From the NCBI GenBank assembly GCA_964553035.1, contig CAZKJH010000088.1, positions 1 through 15,569 of the forward strand: 15,569 nt of DNA. The letters run 5' to 3'. Source of the DNA: JBBQIY01 sp964553035. Its GTDB lineage: Bacteria > Verrucomicrobiota > Kiritimatiellia > RFP12 > UBA3636. This document shows positions 1-6,882 of the stretch, piece by piece. A model generated the notes under the pieces. That model had not been told where the DNA came from. It searched no databases and saw only the letters and a list, made by a program, of their open reading frames with translations. The number at the start of each line of letters is the position of its first letter. Within the stretch, counting starts at the first letter, position 1. The position numbers and the translations under genes are program-made.

Positions 1-340
1 AAGCGTGCGCGGCCATCGGATTCCGGCAACGCCGGAAAGCGAGATGCCGTGTCAGGATCGATGCTGGGCGAAGCACGCGCCGAGCGGACAGGACTTGTGT
101 CCGTCCGCCCGGCGATACGGGCAAAGCACGGCGCGATTATCACACGGTGTTTCGAGCGACCGATGGGTGCGCACATTGGCGGCTATCGCCGCCTTCGTCA
201 ACGCCCCGTGGCTGTCGTGTGTGGTACACCCATCACCCGCCGCCGTCATGAACCTGCCATGCCCCTGTCGCTAACCGATTACCTTCAGATCGTAATTAGG
301 TACGATTCAACAGGGCTCTGGCGACCCAGAGCCCTTCGTC
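1..340. other. GC-rich, hairpin-rich stretch without a supported gene
   Basis: No reading frame here gives a protein I recognise. The frame open from the left window edge is arginine-rich and runs antisense into the next gene, so I do not call it. The stretch is GC-rich (39 of the first 60 bases). It can form a 7-bp hairpin (21-27 with 31-37), a bulged 10-bp hairpin (84-94 with 99-108) enclosed by a 7-bp stem (76-82 with 129-135), and an 8-bp stem (162-169 with 227-234) enclosing a 6-bp hairpin (178-183 with 188-193). This could be part of a structured RNA, the 3' region of a gene outside the window, or chance pairing in GC-rich DNA. It matches none of RNase P RNA, tmRNA or SRP RNA as I know them. 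Confidence 0.35.
312..335. terminator. Perfect 10-bp hairpin, possible terminator
   Basis: AGGGCTCTGG (312-321) and CCAGAGCCCT (326-335) pair perfectly around a 4-base loop. It lies 47 bp beyond the stop of the minus-strand membrane protein gene, so it may end that transcript, or one arriving from the left. Neither side has a T-run, so an intrinsic terminator is only one option. Confidence 0.45.
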
Positions 341-382
341 CCGAATCGAGTCAGGTTGAAAGGCGCAGTGGGGATGCCGCGT

Positions 383-1405
383 CTACGGGTCTATTCGGAT
401 CGAGGGGTCGTCGTCATAGGTCTCAAACTCAGGATACAGCCTCTTCAGGCAATCTGGGCAGAGACCGTGACTGAATTCCGCTTCTGAATGCTCACGGATA
501 TAAACTTCGATCTGCTGCCAAAAGCCCTTGTCGTTGCGAATATTCTTACATCCGGAGCAGATGGGAATGAAACCGCGTAATACCTTGACTTCAGACAACG
601 CCTTCTGGAGCTCAGCCTCTGCTACCTTCCGGCGTTCAATCTCTTGATGCGCAAGGCTCAGCTCATTGCTGATTTCAGCAATATGTCGGAGGATGGAAAG
701 GACGGGACGATTTTCCAGCGTAACATCCTGCCTCCGACTCTCCAGATAGATGTAGGCGTAGAGAAAAGGAAAGGCGAAAATTGAGATGAAAAATCGGCTG
801 ACCATCGTCCCCTTCATGATACTGAAGTAGTCGGGAGACCCGGCAAAGGCGAATGTTGAGAACAAAACAACATCCAGCAACATGACACCCAGTAACGTGA
901 AAAGAGTTCGAAGCCCCAAGCGAATACGAAGCGATGGCTTCCCAAAAAACTCCCAAGCCATGGCTAAAAACACCAGATCGACAAGCGTCGTTAGCACCGA
1001 AGCAAAATTGATGCGAAAGCTCGGAATCGGAACACCCAGAAGCGGAACATCAAAGAGTAGCGAAGACTGCAGGTGCAAAACAGATGCAATGAGAGGTACA
1101 ATCGCTGAAACACCAACGACCGTCGAGATGATAATCTGGGTCACCCGAGGCCCATCAAACACATAAATAACAAAAACACCCAGTAGAATCGCGGTATAAA
1201 AAACGGTAGACCCGACATAAAAAGTGAGAGAACCAAACACAATCTTCATGCCCGCATCTGTCACCCACGACATCACCGCAGTCAACCCACCAATCAGTGC
1301 GTAGAAATGCGCTGTTCCAACCCGATGCCGCTGAGCGTGAGCCCACAACACCAGAAAATAGACCAGCAACGCCTCGGCAATAAGAATGAATAAAGAATGG
1401 TTCAT
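383..1405 (-). CDS. 7-TM membrane protein with coiled coil and Cys4 (zinc-ribbon-like) tail
   Basis: Membrane-embedded sensor-like protein of 340 aa, function unknown. About seven hydrophobic segments are visible (roughly residues 5-22, 33-53, 64-83, 90-110, 134-154, 163-185, 199-221), then a charged helical stretch likely to be a coiled coil (about 225-277), then a compact tail with C283-x2-C286 and C316-x2-C319, a pattern suited to binding one zinc. From memory, this tail (PICSGCK...HSEAEFSHG.CP.C) occurs at the C-terminus of many PAS-type sensor proteins and histidine kinases. Here no kinase, GGDEF or other output domain is present. The N-terminal half loosely recalls VUT-type transporter folds, but I am not sure. 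The ATG has no clear Shine-Dalgarno sequence, and the promoter at 1412-1440 would start the mRNA at the start codon. The gene stands alone, divergent from the OmpA-like gene. Confidence 0.75.
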   Translation of the reverse strand: MNHSLFILIAEALLVYFLVLWAHAQRHRVGTAHFYALIGGLTAVMSWVTDAGMKIVFGSLTFYVGSTVFYTAILLGVFVIYVFDGPRVTQIIISTVVGVSAIVPLIASVLHLQSSLLFDVPLLGVPIPSFRINFASVLTTLVDLVFLAMAWEFFGKPSLRIRLGLRTLFTLLGVMLLDVVLFSTFAFAGSPDYFSIMKGTMVSRFFISIFAFPFLYAYIYLESRRQDVTLENRPVLSILRHIAEISNELSLAHQEIERRKVAEAELQKALSEVKVLRGFIPICSGCKNIRNDKGFWQQIEVYIREHSEAEFSHGLCPDCLKRLYPEFETYDDDPSIRIDP

Positions 1406-1411
1406 TCCAAT

Positions 1412-1440
1412 ATTTTACAACGAATCAACAAAAAGAGCAA
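1412..1440 (-). promoter_or_regulatory. Sigma70-like promoter, predicted leaderless
   Basis: On the minus strand TTGCTC (1435-1440), a 17-bp spacer and TAAAAT (1412-1417) form a plausible -35/-10 pair. The start codon (1403-1405) begins seven bases after the -10, so transcription would start at or next to the A of the ATG. This agrees with the lack of a Shine-Dalgarno sequence. Confidence 0.45.
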
Positions 1441-1493
1441 CTGCTTGGAATTCGCGAAATCGGTTTGAAGAAAAACCACAAACGCCTTGAGCC

Positions 1494-1633
1494 AAACGGT
1501 CTTTTCATTTGGCTGTTTTTAGTGCGGTCGGGGTGGCACCCGACCCCGCCATCTGAAATAACGCTCATGCGAAGGGAGGGCGCGGTGCCACCCACGCCGC
1601 AAGCCTATTTCAGGTCAAATGAAAAGACCGTTT
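1494..1633. repeat. 140-bp element with 18-bp perfect terminal inverted repeats
   Basis: The ends (1494-1511 and 1616-1633) are perfect 18-bp inverted repeats built on AAACGGTCTTTTCATTTG. Nested inside are further perfect inverted pairs: CTGAAATA (1553-1560) with TATTTCAG (1606-1613), GGGTGGCACC (1531-1540) with GGTGCCACCC (1584-1593), and a local hairpin GGTCGGG (1526-1532) with CCCGACC (1539-1545). The GC-rich core contrasts with the AT-rich flanks. It codes for no transposase; the short ORF across it (1465-1665) is not convincing. It looks like a MITE- or REP-type mobile repeat, or a large RNA hairpin upstream of the OmpA-like gene. Confidence 0.7.
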
Positions 1634-1760
1634 TTTGCCGTATGCATCATATTTTAGCATTGTAAACACAGATAAGACATGATACCATTTTCGGCAGTTC
1701 TATTTACATGGGTTGATTGAACTTTTTAGTCAGATCAGTTTATTCACTGGAAGGGATGGT

Positions 1761-3407
1761 ATGAAAAAATTCCACAAACTCGGAAAAATTGTCATGGCGT
1801 TAGCTGTGGCCTCAACATTATCGACCTCTTTTGCACAAGAAGGAGTCGGCGCACAAGAAGATAACGGGATCCTCGAAAACCCTGACTTCGGTCGGTGGTA
1901 CATCAGCCCCGGTATCGGCTGGTACAACGCAGAAGGCGACGAGCCGCTCGTAGACGGCTTCTACCTGACCATTCGCCTCGGCTACGATTACAGCGAGTGG
2001 TGGACATTCGAAGGAAGCCTTCTTATCGCACCGTCCCTTGATGAGCACCTTGGAGACTTCCCGTATATCTATCAGGACGACGACGGTGTCTGGAGAGATC
2101 ACGATAAACCCTACTCCTACTCCAAGGGTGACCAATACTTCGACTCCACGTGGATGGCACAACTCTACGGCGACGCCCTCTTCCACTTCTCGCGTTTCGA
2201 CCGCTTCGACCCCTACCTGACCTTCGGTGGTGGTCTCGTCCTCACCGGTGAAGACATTTCCGGAGACGGTCCGGTGACCCCTATAGCTCGCATCGGTGGT
2301 GGCATCATGTACCACCTTAGCGATGCTTGGAGCCTTCGCCTCGACTCTCGCCTCAACCTTGCTTTTTACAACACGGAGTTCAATCATACGATGGACATCG
2401 GCTTCGTCTACCGCTTTACCGCCGACCAGATCGCCGATGATCCACTCATCGACATCGACATTGATACCGACGGCGACGGCCTCACCGACTCCGAAGAAAC
2501 CAATATCTACAAGACCGATCCTAACAATCCGGACACAGATGGCGATGAACTGTTGGACGGAGAGGAAGTTCACGTCTATAAGACCGACCCCCTCAACCCG
2601 GATACCGATGGCGATGGCCTCAAGGACGGCGCAGAGGTCAAGCGCTACAAGACAAATCCGCTTAACCCTGACACCGATGCTGACGGCCTCACGGATGGCG
2701 ACGAAGTTCTGAAGTACAAAACCGATCCACTTAATCCCGACACCGACGGCGATGGTCTCAAGGACGGCGCAGAGGTCTTCACCTACAAGACCGACCCCCT
2801 CAATCCCGACACCGATGGCGATGGCCTCACGGACGGCGATGAAGTCCTCAAATATAAGACCGATCCGCTCAACCCTGATACCGACTTCGATCTCCTGTCT
2901 GATGGTGCCGAAGTCCTCAAGTATAAGACCAACCCCCTCGACGCAGACACGGACGATGGCGGTGTGCGCGATGGGCATGAAGTGCTCTACGATAACACCG
3001 ACCCCCTCGTTGGTGCCGACGACCTTCTCTTCTTCGAACTCAACATCTTGTTTGATACCGACAAGAGCATCATCAAGCCTGAATTCTCCCCGCAGCTCGA
3101 CAAAGTCGCGGCCGTCATGCTCGATAATCCTGCATCCACGGCTGTCATCGAAGGCCATGCGGACAAGCGGCTGAGCTCGAACCGGAAGTATAACCTCAAA
3201 CTCTCGGGCGACCGCGCCAAGGCCGTACTCAATTACCTGAAGGCAAAGGGTATCGATGATGCCAGACTCCAATCGATTGGCTATGGGTTCGACCACCCGA
3301 AAGTTCAACACGACCTCGTCAACGGTACGCTCGCCAACCGCCGCGTCGAAGTCTACATAGATGGTGCCATTAAGGAAAAAGCTAAATACGTCAACCCCTC
3401 CAAATAA
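1761..3407 (+). CDS. OmpA-family outer-membrane protein with TSP3-type calcium-binding repeats
   Basis: Outer-membrane protein of 548 aa expected to anchor the outer membrane to peptidoglycan. Order: signal peptide (residues 1-25, cleavage likely at SFA-QE), aromatic-rich beta-barrel (about 26-220, ending in a strand with a VYRF motif), eight 23-residue thrombospondin type 3-like units (235-418, pattern DTDGDGLxDGxEVxxYKTDPLNP) whose Asp positions suit calcium binding, and an OmpA C-terminal domain (about 424-530). In the last, GHAD, LSGDRAKAVLNYL, GYG and NRRVEV are recognisable, including the Asp and Arg that bind diaminopimelate in known OmpA domains. The ATG at 1761 is preferred to 1713 because GGAAGGGA (1749-1756) lies just upstream and MKKFHKLGK starts a proper signal peptide. 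OprF and other OmpA/TSP3 porins share this layout. The gene ends in a clear terminator. Confidence 0.92.
   Translation: MKKFHKLGKIVMALAVASTLSTSFAQEGVGAQEDNGILENPDFGRWYISPGIGWYNAEGDEPLVDGFYLTIRLGYDYSEWWTFEGSLLIAPSLDEHLGDFPYIYQDDDGVWRDHDKPYSYSKGDQYFDSTWMAQLYGDALFHFSRFDRFDPYLTFGGGLVLTGEDISGDGPVTPIARIGGGIMYHLSDAWSLRLDSRLNLAFYNTEFNHTMDIGFVYRFTADQIADDPLIDIDIDTDGDGLTDSEETNIYKTDPNNPDTDGDELLDGEEVHVYKTDPLNPDTDGDGLKDGAEVKRYKTNPLNPDTDADGLTDGDEVLKYKTDPLNPDTDGDGLKDGAEVFTYKTDPLNPDTDGDGLTDGDEVLKYKTDPLNPDTDFDLLSDGAEVLKYKTNPLDADTDDGGVRDGHEVLYDNTDPLVGADDLLFFELNILFDTDKSIIKPEFSPQLDKVAAVMLDNPASTAVIEGHADKRLSSNRKYNLKLSGDRAKAVLNYLKAKGIDDARLQSIGYGFDHPKVQHDLVNGTLANRRVEVYIDGAIKEKAKYVNPSK
2463..3014 (+). repeat. Eight 69-bp tandem repeats inside the OmpA-like gene
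   Basis: Eight direct units of 23 codons encode the TSP3-like spacer. Units 2 to 6 are the most alike in DNA: segments reading GACACCGATGGCGATGG and near variants recur every 69 bp. The first and last units are more diverged (the last reads DTDDGGVRDGHEV), as expected if the middle grew by unequal exchange. Confidence 0.85.
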
Positions 3408-3422
3408 AGGGCTGACGACTCA

Positions 3423-3460
3423 AAGAGGGGGGCGGATTGACAAACCCGCCCCCTTTTTCG
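3423..3460 (+). terminator. Rho-independent terminator after the OmpA-like gene
   Basis: GGGGGCGG (3428-3435) pairs with CCGCCCCC (3446-3453), and the stem extends through A/G-T pairs to 3423 and 3458. It is followed by TTTTT. It ends only about 20 bp before the next gene, so that gene must rely on read-through or on a promoter overlapping this site. Confidence 0.85.
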
Positions 3461-3479
3461 TCTTTAAACCCCGCGAGCT

Positions 3480-4577
3480 ATGCGCCTCTTACATCGCTAT
3501 ATTGCCTCAAGTTTTCTTGCAACATTTCTCATGGCGCTCCTCATCCTGAGCTTCGTCATGTCAGTGGGCCTCTTGTTTAAGGTCACGCAATACATCGCGC
3601 GCGGCATGTCGCTTTATATTGTCTTAGAATTCCTCTGGGAGGGCATCCCCAGCACCCTGTCCTACTCTATACCAATCGCCGCGCTCGTCAGCGCGCTGCT
3701 AGTATTCGGCAGACTCTCCTCCGACAGCGAAATCAGTGCGATGCGAGCCGGTGGCATCAGCCTGACAGAAATTATGCACACCCCAGTGCTCATCGCCCTG
3801 TTGCTCTCCGTTTTCTGCCTCTATCTGAATAATAATGTTTCTCCAGACAGTGCTTACGTCCGCTCGTCGATGCGCAGACAACTCAAAGCTTCCGATGTGA
3901 CAGCACTGATCGAGCCGGGCAAATACGTCGAGATCGGCGACCACTCCGTTTATGTCGGCAGACAAGAGGACAACAAACTCCTCGATCTCCGCATCACGGA
4001 AACCATGAAGAATGGCCACACCAAGGAAATCCGTGCTCGAGAAGCGATCCTGTTTTCGACAAACGACATCGCATTACTCGACATGAAAGATGTCACCGTA
4101 GATCCCATACAGGAAGGGCAGACTGGAATCGGCAAAGCCGACCGCGTCGTTTATATGATCGGTAATCTCGAGAAAAATGCCGACAAATCAGAGTCCATGC
4201 GCCCCCGAAGAGTTAAGGATAAGTTCACGTGGATACTTTTAAAAGATCTTGCCATCGCTAAGGAATTTCCACCCACCACCGACAAGGGTATCGAGGATAT
4301 TTCACGCACTCGCGTTGAGGTTCATTACCGAATCTGCTTCTCCCTTGCCTGCGTCTGTTTCGTCATCGTCGGCATACCCTTGGGTATCCAACAGCACCGA
4401 AAAGAATCCTCCGCCGGCATCGGCATCAGCCTTGGCATCGCCGGAGGGTTCTACCTCTTTTGCATGGCTTCCCAGTCCCTTTCCAAGAACCCCGCCTATC
4501 ATGCATACTATATCGTCTGGATTCCCGTCATCATCTGCATTGTGACCAGTATCGTATTCACCGCAAAAAATAACTAA
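3480..4577 (+). CDS. LptF/LptG family lipopolysaccharide export permease
   Basis: Inner-membrane permease of the LptB2FG exporter, which extracts lipopolysaccharide from the inner membrane and passes it to LptC. The 365-aa protein has the family layout: three N-terminal TM helices (about 12-34, 56-78, 98-118), a periplasmic domain (about 120-280), and three C-terminal TM helices (286-304, 312-333, 342-362). Family hallmarks are the GRLSSDSEISAMRAGGIS coupling segment after TM2 and the GIPLGIQQHRKESSAGIGISL stretch between TM4 and TM5. I cannot assign it to LptF rather than LptG from sequence alone, and its partner is not next to it. The ATG at 3480 places TM1 as expected; the Shine-Dalgarno sequence is weak (GCGAG). 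The gene follows the OmpA-like gene on the same strand, separated by a terminator, and both serve the outer membrane. Confidence 0.88.
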   Translation: MRLLHRYIASSFLATFLMALLILSFVMSVGLLFKVTQYIARGMSLYIVLEFLWEGIPSTLSYSIPIAALVSALLVFGRLSSDSEISAMRAGGISLTEIMHTPVLIALLLSVFCLYLNNNVSPDSAYVRSSMRRQLKASDVTALIEPGKYVEIGDHSVYVGRQEDNKLLDLRITETMKNGHTKEIRAREAILFSTNDIALLDMKDVTVDPIQEGQTGIGKADRVVYMIGNLEKNADKSESMRPRRVKDKFTWILLKDLAIAKEFPPTTDKGIEDISRTRVEVHYRICFSLACVCFVIVGIPLGIQQHRKESSAGIGISLGIAGGFYLFCMASQSLSKNPAYHAYYIVWIPVIICIVTSIVFTAKNN

Positions 4578-4635
4578 GATGTCGCGAGTGGCTAGAAGGA
4601 AATTGAACCCCTACCCCCCTATCTTTTCGTCCTCC

Positions 4636-4760
4636 CCCTCGTCCTCGACGCCATCCATCCAATTCGTAAGTTGTAATTCGTAATTTGTAATTTCCAGCCC
4701 TACTCGTCCTCGTCCTCGCCATCCGCCCAATTCGTAATTCGTAATTTATAATTCGTAATT
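4636..4760. repeat. Two composite repeats: pyrimidine tract plus ATTCGTAA units
   Basis: The gap before the MetH/MTHFR gene holds two copies of a composite unit about 68 bp apart. Each has a CTCGTCCTCG-type pyrimidine-rich part, then GCCATCC(AT/GC)CC (4650-4660 and 4718-4728), then tandem AT-rich units of ATTCGTAA and TTTGTAA or TTATAA (4661-4694 and 4729-4760). The 20-bp stretches 4650-4669 and 4718-4737 match at 18 positions. The second copy ends 13 bp before the start codon. There is no open frame and no terminator; it looks like a dispersed short-tandem-repeat family. Confidence 0.75.
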
Positions 4761-4773
4761 ACTCTCTTCTCCC

Positions 4774-6606
4774 ATGAACAGCAAATTTCTCAACCAACTT
4801 CTTCAACACCCGCTCGTCTTCGACGGTGCCATGGGCACCATGATCTACCAGCGAGGCGTATTCCTGAACACCTGTTACGACGACCTTTCTACCTCCCAAC
4901 CCAACATCATTTCTGAAATTCACCGTGATTATGTCGCCGCTGGTGCCGACGTCATCGAAACCAACACGTTTGGTGCGAACCGCATCCGTCTCGCTGAATT
5001 TGGCCTTGTTGACAAAATCGTAGAAATCAATTCGAAGGCTGTGACACTCGCGCGCCGCGAGGCTGGAAATTCTGTTTTCGTTGCCGGCTCCTGCGGACCC
5101 TGCACGCGAGAAGGCAACAGTGCTTCTCAGTACACCATAGATGAAATCGAGAAAGCGTTCGACGAACAGTGTGGCATACTCGCCGCCTCAGGATGCGACC
5201 TCATCGCGTTGGAAACGTTCCACTGCGTTGAGGAGTTGCTGGTCGCCGCACGAGCGGCTCGGCGGCACGGCCTACCCGTCATGGCTTCTATCTCACCCAT
5301 TGCATTTGCTGCATCGGCGGCGGATGACGTTATGCACCGGCTCGACATCTCGCCCGATATCGATATCGTAGGGATGAACTGCTTCCACGGCCCAGCCGAA
5401 ATGCTCGATCCCGCAAGACGCGCTCGGGCGATTGTGAAGAAACCCTTTGTCATCATGCCCAATGCAGGTGGACCGCGCGAAATCGGCGGCCGCACCCTTT
5501 ATCTGAACAGTCCCGAATACTTCACCGAATACGCCAAAAAATACATCGAGCTAGGCGCCAATGGTGTCGGAGGGTGCTGCGGCACAACACCTAGCCATCT
5601 CCGAATGGCTGCACAAGCCCTTCACGTTATGTCGGGCGTGAAACGCCACCTCGCGATCCGTCAAATCGACAACACTCCTGAAATTCAAGCACTAGACCCA
5701 CTACCCTTTGCATTAAAATCCCCTTTCGCAGCGAAACTCGAAGCCAACCAATCCGTAACGTCAATCGAAATTCTTCCCCCACGCAATAGCGAAGGCCTCG
5801 AGGCGTTCATCGCAAAATGTCGTACCTGTCAAGAAGCCGGCATCGACGCAATCAATCTCCCAGACGGCCCTCGAGCAAGTGCACGCATGAGCGTGATCGC
5901 GACAGCATTCGCCATGAAGGCAGCAGGCTTATCAATCGAACCAATTCCCCACTGCTGCTGCCGCGACCGCAACCTCATCGGCCTCCAATCCGACCTTATC
6001 GGTGGCGTGGCTCTCGACCTCAAAACCTGGCTGTTCATCACAGGCGACCCCCCCAAGCTCGGCAACTACCCCGATGCCACTGGCGTCTTCGATGTTGACG
6101 CCATTGGCCTAACCAGACTCTGCCACAATCTCAATTGCGGTCTCGACGCCGCCGCCCAACCGTTGGGCGCACGAATCAGCTTCTCCATCGGCGTCGGAGT
6201 CAACCCAGCCGCCATCGACCTTGAACGCGAAATCGAACGATTCTATGCTAAGATCGAGGCCGGTGCCGAATATGCAATCACGCAACCCGTCTTCAACTCC
6301 GAAACCTTGCTCGCGTTCCTCGCACGCATCGCCCAGCACAAGCCAACCATTCCGGTTATCGTTGGCCTCTACCCCCTGCTGTCCTCCAAGAATGCCGACT
6401 TCATGAACCAACACGTACCGGGTGTCAGCGTACCCGAACGCCTCATCGAACGCCTCCGCGCCTGCACGACGAAAGAGGAAGCCATCGAAACCGGAATCTC
6501 AATCGCACGTGAAATTCGAGCCGCCGTCCAAGCCGGCGGTGGCACTGGCTTTCAGGTCAGCGCACCCCTCGGACGCACCGATATCGCCCTCAAAGTCCTG
6601 AGCTAA
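4774..6606 (+). CDS. Bifunctional homocysteine S-methyltransferase / 5,10-methylenetetrahydrofolate reductase
   Basis: One-carbon enzyme of 610 aa joining two steps of methionine metabolism. The N-terminal domain (about 1-285) is a homocysteine S-methyltransferase like the first module of MetH: it begins FDGAMGTM, has ETNTFGAN, and its zinc ligands are C203 (GMNC) and the C268-C269 pair (GGCCGTTP). The C-terminal domain (about 315-610) is an FAD-dependent MTHFR barrel: E332 in EILPPR matches the catalytic Glu of MetF, and RDRNLIGLQ, FITGDPPKLGNYP and ITQPVFN are typical. Length and order match the YitJ-type bifunctional proteins of Bacillus, so the pair may turn methylene-THF and homocysteine into methionine or serve methyl recycling. 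No cobalamin-binding module is present. The ATG lacks a Shine-Dalgarno sequence; the upstream DNA is repeat-rich. An odd detail is three Cys in a row at HCCCRDRN (394-396). Confidence 0.9.
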   Translation: MNSKFLNQLLQHPLVFDGAMGTMIYQRGVFLNTCYDDLSTSQPNIISEIHRDYVAAGADVIETNTFGANRIRLAEFGLVDKIVEINSKAVTLARREAGNSVFVAGSCGPCTREGNSASQYTIDEIEKAFDEQCGILAASGCDLIALETFHCVEELLVAARAARRHGLPVMASISPIAFAASAADDVMHRLDISPDIDIVGMNCFHGPAEMLDPARRARAIVKKPFVIMPNAGGPREIGGRTLYLNSPEYFTEYAKKYIELGANGVGGCCGTTPSHLRMAAQALHVMSGVKRHLAIRQIDNTPEIQALDPLPFALKSPFAAKLEANQSVTSIEILPPRNSEGLEAFIAKCRTCQEAGIDAINLPDGPRASARMSVIATAFAMKAAGLSIEPIPHCCCRDRNLIGLQSDLIGGVALDLKTWLFITGDPPKLGNYPDATGVFDVDAIGLTRLCHNLNCGLDAAAQPLGARISFSIGVGVNPAAIDLEREIERFYAKIEAGAEYAITQPVFNSETLLAFLARIAQHKPTIPVIVGLYPLLSSKNADFMNQHVPGVSVPERLIERLRACTTKEEAIETGISIAREIRAAVQAGGGTGFQVSAPLGRTDIALKVLS

Positions 6607-6656
6607 AAACTAACACTTGCGGACTTCGTAATCCTCCAGCGTGAGCATCATTCTTA

Positions 6657-6687
6657 TAATCTCGAACAAAATTTTTGTTCGAGATTA
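6657..6687. promoter_or_regulatory. 31-bp near-perfect palindrome
   Basis: TAATCTCGAACAAAA (6657-6671) and its exact reverse complement (6673-6687) flank a single central base. It lies 50 bp after the MetH/MTHFR stop and about 70 bp upstream of the -35 element at 6755. It could be a hairpin ending the upstream mRNA (the right arm begins with a T-run), a cruciform, or a dimeric regulator site. Its type is uncertain. Confidence 0.6.
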
Positions 6688-6754
6688 CAAGAAGCTGGAC
6701 TAAAGCGCCTTTTCCACAATCTTGAATTTTTGTACGCTGAATTTCGATTAAAAA

Positions 6755-6784
6755 TTGACTTGCTCTTCCCAAATGGAGTATAGT
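6755..6784 (+). promoter_or_regulatory. Sigma70-like promoter of the URO-D-like gene
   Basis: TTGACT (6755-6760), an 18-bp spacer and TATAGT (6779-6784) match five of six consensus bases at each box. Transcription would start near 6791, giving a leader of about 92 nt with small hairpins (GGTT at 6861-6864 with AACC at 6867-6870, just before the Shine-Dalgarno sequence). Confidence 0.65.
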
Positions 6785-6882
6785 TTACTGCAGTGTTTTT
6801 ATCGGTCTCGGTTGCGATCCGACTCCTTCCATGCCCCAGCCCTTGTGACTGCATATCACAGGTTTTAACCTCGGAGCTACTC

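Noticed and set aside
49..474. 141-codon plus-strand ORF near the left edge
   Set aside because: It is arginine-rich, unlike any known protein, and overlaps the well-supported minus-strand gene at 383-1405.
1465..1665. 66-codon plus-strand ORF
   Set aside because: It spans the inverted-repeat element, has no Shine-Dalgarno sequence, and its composition follows the palindromes.
1713..1760. Upstream ATG for the OmpA-like protein
   Set aside because: It would bury the signal peptide behind 16 extra residues and ignore the good Shine-Dalgarno sequence before 1761.
1818..3311. Long minus-strand ORF (497 codons) opposite the OmpA-like gene
   Set aside because: It is a mirror of the repetitive GAC/GAT-rich codons on the plus strand. 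Its protein is low-complexity and unlike any family, while the plus-strand frame has a signal peptide and clear domains.
4636..4760. CRISPR array in the ATTCGTAA repeats
   Set aside because: The units are too short, adjacent and without unique spacers; no cas genes are present.
6844..6860. CRP-like site TGTGA-N7-TCACA
   Set aside because: The spacer is 7 rather than 6 bases and the site lies downstream of the likely transcription start.
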